Source: Scilla litardierei (lineage: Eukaryota; Streptophyta; Magnoliopsida; Asparagales; Asparagaceae). From it: a DNA stretch of 64,000 nucleotides. The stretch spans positions 95,245 through 159,244 of the forward strand of contig JAULAV010008774.1 of NCBI GenBank assembly GCA_030789695.1. Direction: 5' to 3'. A program made the position numbers and the translations under genes. Position 1 is the stretch's first letter, and each line of letters starts with the position of its first letter. The notes beneath the pieces were generated by a model, which saw nothing but the letters and a program-made list of their open reading frames with translations, ran no database searches and was not told the DNA's origin. This document shows, one piece after another, positions 21,888 to 35,500 of the stretch.

Positions 21888-24800
21888 CTTATGAGGACAA
21901 ATGGAGAGTAAACATTGCTTGTCTGCAGAGTGGATGTTGTTCCCTCTATTCCCATGTCATTTAAATTGGAATTGCCCAATGGTTTTCCAAAATAGCAGGT
22001 TTGAAGTATTTTGCGGTTTCTGATTGCCCTACCTCACTCTAATGGATGAAGCAGTGCATTCTAGGCCTCAAACGTTAGAAATCTTATTTCCTCACCTTCA
22101 GAAAGTGCGTCACCATCGTTTTATACAGAGAAACTACATGAATTTACTCTTGGATGCAAAACACAAGCCGCACACGTCTCTGATTTTTGGGACTCGCACG
22201 GATTTCACGGGAATTTTGGCGGACTATGAAGATAAATATATAGTAAACGTTGTTTCAATATAGAGGAGGTTTTTTTCTTTAATTCCCACAAAATTTCAAT
22301 TGCAATTGCCCAAACAGTTGCCCAAAATTGCAGGTTTAAGGCCTTTTTCGATTTCTGGCTGTCCTAGCTCACTCTTATAGAGGAAGGATGGCATTCTTGG
22401 CCCCAAAGGATCGAAATATTTGTTCCTAAGCTTCCGATTGGGTGTCACCTTCTTTTTCAACCGAAAAACTGCAAAAATTAACTCTTGGATTCAAAACACA
22501 AGAAATTGCATCCGTCTCTGATTTCTTGGACTCGCGACGATTTCGTGGGAGTTTCGGCGGACTATGAGGATAAATATCGAGTAAACATTGTTTAAATGTA
22601 GAGCAGAGGTTGTTTTCTTTATTCCCACGACAGTTCAATTGCAATTGCCCAGCGGTTGCCCAAAATTGAAGGTTTGAAGCATTTTTCGATTTCTGGTTGC
22701 CCTAGCTCACTCTAATGGATGAAGGAGTGCATTCTACGCCTCAACCGATCGAAATCTTCGTTCCTGAGCTGTAGATAGTGTGTCACCATTGTTTTCTACA
22801 AAAAAACTACACAAATTTACTCTTGGATTCAAAACACAAGCAATTGCACACGTCTCTGATTTTTGGGACTCGCACGGAATTCGTGGGAGTTTAGGAGGAA
22901 TATGAGGACAAATGGAGAGTAAATGTCATTTCTATGGGGAGAGAAGGTTGTTTACTCTCTAGTCCCAAGAAATTTCAATTGGAATTACTAAACGGTTGCC
23001 CAATATAGATGGTTTAAAGCATTCTTTCAGTTTCTGGCAGCCCTAGCTCACTCTAATGGATAAAGTAGTGCATTCTAGGCCCCAAACGAGCGAAATCTTC
23101 GTTCCTGAGCTTTCGATAGTTCGTCATCTTCATTTTATATCGATGAACAACAAGAATTTACACTTGGATTCAAAACACAAGTAATTGCACCCGCCTCTGA
23201 TTTCTGGAACTCGCGAGGATTTCATGGGAGTTTTGTCGGTTAGATGCATTTTTCGATTTCTGGCTACCCTAGATCACTCTTATAGATGAAGGATGGCATT
23301 ATTGGCCCCAAAAAATCGAAATATTCGATCCTGAGCTTCCGATTGGGCGTCACCATCATTTCAACATAAAAACTGCTAGAATTAACTCTTTGTTCAAAAC
23401 ACAAGCAATTGCACCCGTCTCTGATTTCTGGGACTCGCGACTATTTCGTTGGAGTTTTGGCGGACTATGATGATAAATATAGAGTAAACATTGTTTCAAT
23501 GTAGAGGGGAGGTTGTTTTAGTTATTCCCACGAAATTTCAATTGCAATTTCCCAACGGTTGACCAAAATTGAAGTTTTGAAGCATTTTCCGATTTTTGGC
23601 TGCCCTAGCTCACTCCAATGGTTGAAGGAGTGCATTCTTGGGCTCAAACGATCGAAATCTTCGTTCATGAACTTCAGATAGTGCGTCACCATCGTTTTCT
23701 ACAGAAAAACTACACTAATTTACTCTTGGATTCAAAACACACAAGCAATGGCACACGTCTCTGGTTTTTGGGACTCGAACGGATTTCATGGGAGTTTTGG
23801 CGAACTATGAGTATAAAGATAGAGTAAACGTTGTTTCAATGCAGAGAGGAGGTTGTTTTCTTTATTCGCACGAAATTTCAATTGCAATTGCCCAAACGAT
23901 TGCCCAAAAGTGAAGTTTTGAAGCATTTTTCGATTTCTGTCTGCCCTAGCTCACTCTAACAGATGAAGGATGGCATTCTAGCCCCCAAAAGATCGAAATA
24001 TTCGTTCCTGAGCTTCCCATTGTGCATCACCATCGTTTTCAACCATAACACTGCAAGAATTAACTCTTGGATTCAAAACACAAGCAATTGCACCCGTCTC
24101 TGATTTCTTAGACTCGCGACGATTTCGTGGGAGTTTTGGCAGACGAAGAGGATAAATATAGAGTAAATGTTGTTTCAGTGCAAAGAGGAGGTTGTTTTCT
24201 TTATTCCCACAAAATTTTAATTGCAATTGCCCAGAGGGTTGCCCTAAATTGAATGTATGAAGTATTTTTCGATTTTCTGGCTGTCCTAGCTCATTCTAAT
24301 GGATGAAGAAGTGCATTCTAGGCCACAAGCGATCGAAATCTTCGTTCTTAAGCTTCAGATAGTGCGTCACCATCGTTTTCTACAGAAAAACTACATGAAT
24401 TCACTCTTGGATTCAAAACACAAACAATTGCACACGTCTCGGATTTTTGGACTCGCACGGATCTTGTAGGAGTTTTGGAGAAATATGAGGACAAATGGAG
24501 AGTAAATGTTGTTTCTATACGGAGAGAAAATTGTTTACTCTCTAGTCCCAAGAAATTTCAATTGGAATTACTAAATGGTTGCCCAAAATAGATGGTTTGA
24601 AGAGTTTTTCGGTTTCTGCCTGCCCTAGCTCACTTTAATGGATTAAGTAGTGCATTTTAGGCCCCAAACGATCGAAATCTTCGTTCATGAGCTTTCGATA
24701 GTATGTCATCAACATTTTCTATCGAAGAACGACAAGAATTTATGCTTGGATTCAAAACACAAGCAATTGCACTCGTCTCTGATTTCTGGGACTCGCGAGG

Positions 24801-27800
24801 ATTTCGTGGGAGTTTTGGCAGACTTTGAGGATAAATATAGAGTAAATGTTGTTTCAATGCAGAGATGAGGTTGTTTTCTTTTTTTCCTCGAACTATCAAT
24901 TGCAAATGCCCAACGGTTGCCCAAAATTGAAGGTTTGAAGCATTTTTCAATTTCTGGCTGCCCTAGCTCACTCTAATAAGCGAAGTAGGGCATTTTAGGT
25001 CTCAAACGATCCTAATATTCGTCCTGAGCTTCCAATTTTGCGTCACCATCGTTTTCTACCAAAAAACTGCAAGAATTAACTCTTGGATTCAAAACACAAG
25101 GTATTGCACCCGTCTCTGATTTCTGGGACTCGCACGGATTTTGTGGGAGTTTTGGAAAAATATATGTATAACATTTTTTCTACGTGGACAGGAGGTAGTT
25201 TTCCCAATTATGATTTAATTTCAAATGGAATTGCCCAGCGGTTGTCCAAAATAACACGTTTGAAGTGTTTTTCGATTTCTGCCTGCCCTAGCTCACTCTA
25301 ATGGATGAAGGAGGGCATTGTAGGCCTCAAACAATCAAAATTCGTTCCAGGGCTTCCGATAGTGCGTCACCGTCGTTTTCTACTGAAAAACTAACGAATT
25401 TATTCTTGGATTCAAAACACAAGCATTGCACCCGTCTCAGATTACAGGGACTCGCACAGATTTCATAGGAGTTTTGGAGGAATGAGGTCAAATGGAGAGT
25501 AAACGTTGTTTCTTTGGGGAGAGGAGGTCGTTTCCTCTATCCCCATGTAATTTCAATTTGATTGCCCAATGGTTGCCCAAAATAGCAGGTTTGATGTATT
25601 TTTCGGTTTCTGGCTGCCCTAGCTAACTCTAATAGATGAAGGAGGGTATTATAGGCAGCAAACGATCGAAATCCTCTTTACTGAGCTTTTGATTGTGCGT
25701 CACCATCGTTTTCTATCGAAAAACCGCAAGAATTTACTCTTAAACTCAAAACACAAACAATGGCACCTGCCTCTGATTTCTGGGCTCGCACGGAATTCGT
25801 GGGAGTTTTGGATGAATATGAGAACAAATAGAGAGTAAACATTGCTTGTGTGGGGAGTGGATGTTGTTTCCCTTATTCCCATGTAATTTAAATTGGAATT
25901 GCCCAACGATTTTCCAAAATAGCAGGTTTGAAGTACTTTTCGGTTTCTGGTTGCCCTACCTCACTCTAATGGATGAAGGATTGCATTCTAGGCCTCAAAC
26001 GATCGAAATACTAGTTCCTGAGGTTCAAATAGTGCGTCACCACCATTTTCTACAGAAAAACTACATGAATTTACTCTTGGATTTAAAACACAAGCAATAT
26101 CACCCGTTGCTGATTTTTGGGTCTCGCACGGATTTCGTGAGAGTTTTGGCGGACTATGAGGATAAATATGTAGTAAACGTTGTTTTAATGCAGAGAGGAG
26201 GTTGTTTTCTTTATTCCCACGAAATTTCAATTGTTATTGCCCAATGGTTGCCCAAAATTGAAGGTTTTTTTCGATTTTTGGCTGGCCTCGCTCACTCTTA
26301 CAGTTGAAGGATGGCATTCTTGGCCCCAAACGATCGAAATATTTGTTCTTGAGCTTCCAATTGTTCGTCACCATCTTTTTCAACCGAAAAACTGCAAGAC
26401 TTAACTCTTGGATTCAAAACACAAGCAATTGCACCTGTCTCTGATTTCTGGGACTCGCGAGGATTTCGTGGGAGTTTAGGCGGACTATGAGGATAAATAT
26501 AGAGTAAACATTATTTCAATGCAGAAAGGAGGTTGTTTTCTTTATTTCAACGAAATATCAATTGCAATTGCCCAACGATTGCCCAAAATTGAAGGTTTGA
26601 AGCATTTTTCAATTTCTGTCTGCCCTTGCCTACTCTAATAGATGAAGGAGGGCATTTTAGGTCTCAAACAATCGAAATATTCGTTCCTGAGCTTCCAATT
26701 TTGCGTCACCATCATTTTCTACCAAAACCTGCAAGAATTAACTCTTGGATTCAAAACACAAGTTACTGCACCCGTCTTTGATTTCTACGACTCGCACAGA
26801 TTTCGTGGGAGTTTTGGAGAAATATGATGACAAATGCAGAGTAAACATTGCTTCTACATTGGAGGAGGTAGTTTTCCCAATTCTGACGAAATTTCAATTG
26901 GAATTGCCTTGTGGTTGTCCAAAATAACACGTTTGAAGTGTTTTACGATTTTTGGCTGCCCTACCTCACTCTAATGGATGAAGGTGGGCATTCTAGGCCT
27001 CAAATGATCGAAATCTTCTTTCCTGAACGTCCGATAGTGGGTCACCGTCATTTTTTATCGAAAAACTACAAGAATTTACACTTGGATTCAAAACACAAGA
27101 AATTGTACCTGTCTCTGATTTCTGAGACTCGCAACGATTTCGTGGGAGTTTTGGCGGACTATGAGGGTAAATACAGAGTAAACTGAGTTTGTTTTCTTTA
27201 TTCCCACGAAATTTTATTTGCAATTGCCCAGAGGGTTGCTCTAAATTGAAGGTTTGAAGTATTTTTCGATTTCTGGCTGCCCTAGCTCATTCAAATGGAT
27301 GAAGAAGTGCATTCTTGGCCCCAAACGATCGAAATCTTCGTTCTTGAGCTTTGGATAATGTGTCATCAATGTTTTCTATCGAAGAATGACAAGAATTTAC
27401 GCTTGGATTCAAAACATAAGCAATTACACTCGTCTCTGATTTTTGGGACTCTCGCGAGGATTTCGTGGGAGTTTTGGCGGACTATGAGGATAAATATAGA
27501 GTAAACGTTGTTACAATGTAGAGATGTGGTTGGTTTCTTTTTTCCTTCGAACTATCAATTGCAATTGCCCAACGGTTTCCCAAAATTGAAGGTCTGAAGC
27601 ATTTTTCGATTTCTGGTTGCCCTAGCTCACTCTGATAGACGAAGTATGGCATTTTAGGTCTCAAACGATCAAAATATTCGTTCCTGAGCTACAATGCATC
27701 ACCACTGTTTTCTACCAAAAAACTGCAAGATTAACTCTTGGATTCAAAATACAAGTAATTTCGTGAGAGTTTTGGAGAAATATGAGGACAAATTGAGAGT

Positions 27801-29970
27801 AAACATTGTTTCAACGTGGACAGGACGTAGTTTTCCCAATTCTAACAAAATTTCAATTGGAATTGCCCAGTGGTTGTCCAAAATAACACGTTTGAAGTGT
27901 TTTTCGATTTTTGGCTGCCTTAGCTCACTCTAATGGATGAAGGAGGGTATTCTAGGTCTTAAATGATCGACATCTTTGTTCCTGAGCTTCCGATGGTTGG
28001 TCACCGTCGTTTTCTACCGAAAAACTGCAAGAATTTACTCTTGGATTCAAAACACAAGAAATTGCACATGTCTCTGATTTTTGGGACTCGCACAGATTTT
28101 GTGGGAGTTTTGGAGGAATATAAGAACAAATGGAGAGTAAATGTTGTTTCTATTGGGAGAGAAGGTTGTTTACTCTCTAGTCCAAAGACATTTCAATTGG
28201 AATTACTAAACGGTTGCCCAAAATAGATGGTTTGAAGAGTTTTTCTGTTTTTGCCTGCCCTAGCTAACTTTAATGGATGAAATAGTGCATTCTAAGCCCC
28301 AAACGATCGAAATATTTGTTCATGAGCTTTCGATAGTGCGTCATCAACGTTTTCTATCGAAGAACGACAAGAACGCTTGGATTCAAAACACAAGCAATTG
28401 CACCCGTCTCTGATTTCTGGGACTCGCGAGGACTTCGTGCAGGCTATGAGGACAAATATAGGGTAAACGTTGTTTCAATGCAGAGATGAGGTTGTTTTCT
28501 TTTTTTCCTCGAACTATCAATTGCAATTGCCCAACAGTTGCCCAAAATTGAAGGTTTGAAGCATTTTTCGAGTTCTAACTGCCTTAGCTCACTCTAATAG
28601 ACGAAGGAGGGCATTTTAGGTGTCAAGCGATCGAAATATTCCTTCCTGAACTTCCAATTTTGCGTCACCATATTTTCTACAAAAATTGCAAGAATTAACT
28701 TCTTGGTTTCAAAACACAAGTTATTGCACCCATCTCTGATTTCTGGGACTCGCACAGATTTCGTGGGAGTTTTGGAGAAATATAAGGACACATGGAGTGT
28801 AAACATTGTTTCTAGATGGAGAGGAGGTAGTTTTCCCAATTCTGACGAAATTTCAATTGAAATTCCCAGCAGTTGTCCAAAATAACATGCTTGAAGTGTT
28901 TTTCAATTTCTGGCTGCCTTAGCTCACTCTAATGAATGAAGGAGGGCATTGTAGGCCTCAAACGATCGAAATTTGTTCCGGGGCTTCTGATAGTGCATCA
29001 CCGTAGTTTTCTACAGAAAAACTACACGAATTTACTCTTGAATTCAAAACACAAGCAATGCACCCGTCTCTGATTTCGGGGACTTGCATGGATTTCGTGG
29101 GAGTTTTGGAGGAATGAGGTCAAATGGAGAGTAAACGTTGTTTCTTTGGGGAGAGGAGGTTGTTTCCTCTATCCCCATGTAATTTCAATTTGATTGCCCA
29201 ACGGTTGCCCAAAATAGCAGGTTTGATGCATTTTTCGGTTTCTGGCTATCCTAGCTAACTCTAATGGATGAAGTAGGGTATTATAGGTCTCAAACGATCG
29301 AAATCCTCTTTACTGAGCTTTTGATTGTGCGTCACCATCGTTTTCCACCGAAAAACTGCAAGAATTTACTCTTGAATTCAAAACACAAGCAATGGCACCC
29401 GTCTCTGATTTCTGGGACTCGCACAGAATTCGTGGAAGTTTTGGAGGAATATGAGAACAAATGGAGGGTAAACATTGCTTGTCTGCAGAGTGGATGTTGT
29501 TTCCCCTATTCCCATGTAATTTAAATTAGAATTGTCCAACGATTTTCCAAAACAGCAGGTCTGAAGTACTTTGTGGTTTCTGGCTGCCCTACCTCACTCT
29601 AATGGATGAAGGATTGCATTCTAGGCCTCAAAAGATCGAAATATTCGTTCCTAAGCTTCAGATAGTGCGTCACCATCGTTTTCTACAGAAAACTACATGA
29701 ATTTACTCTTGGATTCAAAACACAAGCAATATCACACGTCTCTGATTTTTGGGTCGCGCACGGATTTTGTGCGAGTTTTGGCGGACTATGAGGATAAATA
29801 TATAGTAAACGTTGTTTCAAGGCAATGAGGAGGTTGTTTTCTTTATTCCCACGAAATTTCAATTGCAATTGCCCAAACGGTTGCCCAAAATTGATGGTTA
29901 GATGCATTTTCGATTTCTGGTTGCCCTAGATCACTCCTATAGATGAAGAATAGCATTATTGGCCCCAAAC
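21888..29970. repeat. Sat340: ~338-bp tandem satellite, about 24 units
   Basis: Each unit has the same order: TTTTTCGATTTCTGGCTGCCC, CTAATGGATGAAGGA, CAAACGATCGAAATCTTCG, TGCGTCACCATCG, TTGGATTCAAAACACAAGC, TCTGATTTCTGGGACTCGC, GATTTCGTGGGAGTTTTGG, GAGTAAACGTTGTTTC and CCCACGAAATTTCAATTG. Anchor spacings are mostly 335-343 bp (for example 22041, 22376 and 22713), with some truncated units such as near 23230. Copies are diverged. Variant classes recur: the GTGGATGTTGTT class at about 21931, 25858 and 29490, and the TTTCTTTGGGGAGAGG class at 25509 and 29141. Open frames of 60-150 codons occur in many units on both strands, but none has a known domain. Confidence 0.95.
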
Positions 29971-32304
29971 AACTAAGAGATCAACATCTTCAACGGAAAA
30001 TAAGAGAAGACAAAATTAGAACCTAAAAAATTATATCAATAAATATATCTACCCATACTTCCATAAAATGTAGAAAATAGCATCAAGCTCAAAAAAATCG
30101 CAAATATGTCCATTAGAACCGGGAGATCACCATGTACAACTGAAAAAATAAGAGAAGACAAAATTATGCCTTAAAAATAATATCATTTTAATATAAAGAT
30201 CCGTTGCTTATAGAAAATTTAGAAAATATCCAGAGATCACAAAAATCCGCAAAAATGTCTGTTGGAACCGAGAGATCGCCATCATCAACAAAAAATCTAA
30301 GAAAAAACAAAATTAAACAAAAAATCATAGCATTTAATAAAACGATCGTTACCTTCCAGAAAATACAGAAAATAGCTTTGAGGAAAGAAAAATCCGCAAA
30401 ACTTTCCGTGGGAACCGGGAAACATGCAACTTCTAGTGAAAATAAGAGAAGCCAAATGTTGGCAATAAAAATCTTATCATTCCAAATCTACAATAAAATG
30501 TAGAAAATAGACTCAAGTTCAGAAAAATCCACAAAAATTTCTATTTGAACAGGGAGATCAACATCATCAATTAAAAAATAAGAAAGACAAAATTAGGTCA
30601 GGAAAATCATATCATCTAATAAAAATATACATATTTTACAGAAAATGTTGAAAATAGTCCCGAGCTCAGAAATATCGGGCAAAATTCCGTTGGAACAGGG
30701 ATATCGCCATCTTCAACTTAAAAATAAGAGAAGATAAAATTAGGCTACAAAAATCATATAATGTAATAAAAAGAATCATATCTTCCAGAAAATGTAGAAA
30801 ATAATCCAGAGCTCACAAAAATCTGCAAAAAGTGTCCGTTGGAACCGAGTGATCGTAATCTTCAACTGGAAAAAAGAGAAGCCAAAATTAAGCCAAAATA
30901 TCATATCTATATTACAATTGAGGGCAGATTTTGAATTTGTCCTATGTGGCAATGTCACATCAAGTTTTGGAGGGAAATTTTTCGGTTGAAGAGAAACTTG
31001 TTGGGAATACACAAAAACATTGAAATTATGGATAGCCTTTTAATATTAGATATGAAAAAAAATGTTGTGCACATACACAATCTCATCTTGAGAATGAACG
31101 CGAGCTGTGGGAGAATGAACGCGGGAGATGCTGCCAACTCATTGATCCGCGTTGCAAACCACTGTAAAATTTCGATCCCATCTACTGATATTTCAGGGGA
31201 AACTAATAATTATTGATGTTTGTTTAAAATTAGTGGGTCCAAGGTTTTTAAATGAACAGTGTCCCCGAAGGCGCCCGCACCGAAGGCGCTCGCTAAATAT
31301 TTTTACGCTGATTTGTTGTTCCGTACCTAAGGCACCCGCCCACGTCGAAATTGTTGTTTTACGTCGAATTTGTTGTTCTGCGCCGAAGGCACCCATGCCG
31401 AAGACGCATGTGCCGCTAAGTATTGTAAGTTAATTTGTTTTTCTTTTAAATTTTGGCTTTGAAAAAAAAATTCGGGGAACAAAGATTTTGCAAGGGAAAA
31501 TCTTAAATGAACCGTGCCCGCGGGCATGGGTTATGACTAGTTATTTAAAAAAACGATCCATATCTTCCAAAAATGTGGAACATATGCCAGAGCTCAGTAA
31601 AATCCAAAAAACTGTCCATTTAAACCGGGAGATCATCATCTTCAACCGAAAAGTTAGAGAAGACAAAATTAGGCCAATATCATTTAATAAAAATTAGGAC
31701 AAAATTAGGCCAATAAATCATATCATTTAATAAAAAGATCTATACCTTTCAAAAATGTATAAATTAGGAATAAGCTCAGAAAAACCGGAAAAATGTCTAA
31801 GGGAATCGGGTGATCGCCTAAAAAAGTGAAAACAAAATTAGGCCCAAAAAAATCATATCATCTAATAAAACGACCCATAACTTCCAGAAAGTGTGCAAAA
31901 ATAGCTCGATGTCAAAGAAATCCACAGAAATATCTTCCAGAAAATATGGAAAATAGCCCAGAGCTCAGAAAAATCTGCAAAAATGTCGGTTGGAACCACG
32001 AGACGGACATCTTCAAAAGAAAAAAAGAGAAGACAGATTTAGAACCTAAAAAATCATATCATTAAATATATATACCCAATCTTCCATAAAATGTAGAAAA
32101 TAGCACCAAGCTCAAAAAAATCGCAAAAATGTCCATAAGAACTGGGAGATCGCCATGTATAACTAAAAAAATAAAAGAAGACAAAATTATGCCATAAAAA
32201 TCATATCATTTAATATAAAGATCCATAGCTTACAAAAAATTTAGAAAATAGCCCAGATATCACAAAAATCCGAAAAATGTCCGTTGGAACTGGGAGATCG
32301 CCAT
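29971..32304 (-). repeat. Sat150 array, reversed orientation (split by Helitron 3)
   Basis: About 1.7 kb of ~150-bp monomers reading in reverse: GAGATCGCCATCTTCAACTGAAAA, AAGAGAAGACAAAATTAGGCC and ATCATATCATTTAATAAAA, in register. It joins Sat340 directly at about 29970 without filler, and is split at 30906-31540 by a Helitron. Copies are strongly diverged. Confidence 0.92.
30906..31540 (+). mobile_element. Helitron 3, non-autonomous (635 bp), same family as Helitron 1
   Basis: Starts TCTATATTACAA (the same 12 bases as Helitron 1) and ends with the hairpin CCGTGCCCGCGGGCATGG, GTTATGA and CTAG. It is flanked by A (30905) and T (31541). Removing it rejoins a Sat150 monomer (ATCATA to TTATTTAAAA) without a gap. 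The interior carries GC-rich repeats around GAAGGCGCCCGC. No Rep/helicase ORF. Confidence 0.9.
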
Positions 32305-32543
32305 TGTCATGCCCCGCTTCCCAAGTATAGAAGGCGAGACGCGAAGAGGTCCGCTCAGACTTGAAGCTGTGAAGCTACAGTCTGATAAGCATCTGTGTGT
32401 TCATCCATTCGCAGATTCTTGCATTGCAATAAAACAACAACAATAATAATAGATATGAACGCAGGCAATAAAATAACCAACATTCAAAACATCTATTTCA
32501 TTATTCAAAAACATTCAAAGATATAGTCATAAAAGAAAGTACA
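32305..32543 (+). mobile_element. LTR-like fragment at a satellite inversion breakpoint
   Basis: 239 bp starting TGTCATGCCCCG and ending GTACA (TG...CA), unlike the flanking satellite. TGTCATGCCCCG resembles the start of some gypsy LTRs (recall, not a search). The five bases on each side (GCCAT and AATTG) do not match, so there is no target duplication. It lies exactly where Sat150 switches from minus to plus orientation. Confidence 0.45.
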
Positions 32544-35500
32544 AATTGAAGATGGCGATCTCCCGATTCCAACGGAAATTTTTTCGGATTTTTCTAACTT
32601 GGAGGCTATTTTCTATGTTTTATTATCGATAAGGATATTTTTATTAAATTATATGATTCTATAGCCTACGTTTATCTTCTTTTATTTTTCAGTTGAAGAT
32701 GGCAATCTCGAAGTTCCAACGTGGATATTTCTGAACTCGGGGCTATTTCTTGAATTTTCTGGAAGATATCGATTGTTTTATTAAATGATTAGATTTTTTG
32801 GCCAAAATTTGTCTTCTCTTATTTTTTGCTAATGATGGCAATTTCATGGAACTGATATTTTTGCGGATTTTCTAAGATATAGCCTATTTTCTGTATTATC
32901 TAGAAGAGATCGATCGTTTTATTAAATGATATGATTTTTTGACCTAATTTTTTCTTCTTCTTTTTCATTAAATTTGGTGATCTCCAGGTTTTAACGGATA
33001 TTTTTGCGGATTTTTCTGAGCTTGGGGATATTTTCCACATTTATGGAAAATAATAATATTTATATTAAATTATTTGATTTCTAATGCCAAATTTTGTCTT
33101 CTCTTATTTTTCAGTTGAATATGGCGATCTTCCGGATCCAATGACATTCTTTTGGATTTTCTGATCGTTGTGCTATTTTATGGAAGATATGGATCTTTTT
33201 ATTAAATGGTATGATTTTTATAGCATGAATTTGGCTTTTATTATTTTTAAGTTGATGATCGCGATCTTCCAGTTCCAACGGATATTTTTGCAGACTTTTC
33301 TGAGCTCCGACATATTTTCTACATTTTATGGAAGATATGGATCTTTTATTAAATGATATGAATTTTATAACCTAAGTTTGTTTTCTCTTAGTTTCCAATT
33401 GAAGATGGCGATCTTTATATTTAATGATATGATTTTTTGGTCTATTTTTGACTTCTCTTATATTTCAGTTAAAGATGGCCTACTCTCGGTCCCAAAGGAA
33501 TTTTTTGCATATTTTTCTGAGCTCTGGTTATTTTCAATATTTTCTGGAAGATATGGAATGATTTATTAAATGATACGGTTTTTGGCCTAATTTTGTCCTC
33601 TCTTAATTTCCCGTTGAACTTGGCGATCTCCCGGTTCCAACGGACATTTTTGTTGATATTTCTGAGCTACTGAATATTTTCCATATTTTCTGGAATATAT
33701 GGATCTTTTTTAAATGATATCACAGAAGACAAAATTAGGCCAAAACATATTCTTTGGAACCGAGAAATCGCCATCTTTAACTGAAAGATAAGAGAAGAAA
33801 AAATTTGGAACATGAAAATCGACATCTTCATCTATAAAATGTCTGTGGTAACCGGGATATCGCCATCTACAACTTAACTTATTTTTGTATATCATTTTCT
33901 GAGTTTGGTGCAATTTTATTCATTTTATGAAAAATATGAATCTTTTTATTAAGTGATATGATTTTATAGTCCTAAATTTGTATTCTCTTATTTTCCAGTT
34001 CAAGATGACGATCTTTTTATTAAATGATATGATTTTAGGCCTAATTTTGTCTTTCATATATTCTAGTTGAAGATGGCGATCACCCAGTTCCAAAGGACGT
34101 TTTTCCGGATTTTTCTGAGCTCAGGCCTATTTTCCACAGTTTTGGAAGAAATGGATTGTTGTATTAAATAATATGATATGTTGGCCAAATTTTGTCTTCT
34201 CTTATTTTTCAAGTTGAAGATGGCGATCTCCTGGTTCTAAAGAACATTTTTGCGGATTTGTCTTCCCTTATTTTTCACTTGAAAATGGCAGTTTCCCGGT
34301 TCCGACGGAATTTGTGAGAATTTTTCTGACCTCCTGGCTATTTTCTATATTTTGGGAAGATAATGATCCTTTTATTAAATGCTATGTTTTTTGTCTAATT
34401 TTGTCTTCTCTTAGATTTTTCGTTTATGAAGGCGATCCCCCGCTTCCCACGGATACTTTTGAGGATTTTTTTGAGCTCTGGGCTATTTTCTGTATTCGTT
34501 GGCCTAATTTTTTCTTCTGTATTTTTCGTTAAATTTGGCGATCTCCTGGTTCCAATGGATATTTTTGCGGACTTTTCTGAGCTCGGGTATATTTTCTACA
34601 TTTTATGGAAAATAAGAATATTTATATTGAATGATTTGATTTCTATTACAAAATTTTGTCTTCTCTTATTTTTTAGTTGAACAAGGCGATCTCCCAGATT
34701 CAAAGGACATTTTTTTCGGATTTTCTGATCTCTGTGCTATTTTCTTTATTTTATATAATATTTGGATCTTTTTATTAAATGATATGATTTTTATAGCTTA
34801 AGTTTGTCTTCAGTTATTTTTCTGAGCTCCCGGCCATTTTCCACATTTTCTAGGAGATATGGAACGTTTTATTAAATGATATGAATTATTGGCCTAATTT
34901 TGTCTTCTCTAAATTTCTAGTTGAAGTCCAGCGATCTCCCGGTTCCAACAGAAATTTTTGGGGATATTTCTAAGCTACATGATATTTTTCATATTTTCTG
35001 GAATATATGGATCATTTTTTTAAAGGATATCAGAGAAGACAAAATTAGGCCAAAAATGTCCGTTGGAACTAAAAAATCGCTATCTTCAACTAATAGATAA
35101 GAGAAGACAAAATTCGGAATAGGAAAATCACCATCTTCATCTATGAAATGTCTGTGGCAACCGGGATATCGCCATATTCAACTTAAAATATTTTTGTATA
35201 TCATTTTCTGAGTTTGGTGCTATTTTATTCATTTTAAGAAAGATATGGATCTTTGTATTAATTGATATGATTTTTCTATCCTAAATTTGTCTTCTTATAT
35301 TTTCCAGTTGAAGATGACAATCTTTTTATTACATGATATGATTTTGGGCCTAATTTTGTCTTCTCATATATTCTAGTTGAAGATGGTGATCACCCATTTC
35401 CAACAGACATTTTTCTATATTTTTCTGAGCTCAGGCCTATTTTCCACATTTTTGGAAGATATGGATCGTTTTGTTAAATGATATGATATTTTGGACAAAT

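Noticed and set aside
21888..29970. Regularly spaced repeats considered as a CRISPR-like array
   Set aside because: Unit length, divergence across the whole unit and plant context show a tandem satellite, with no short repeat and unique spacer structure.
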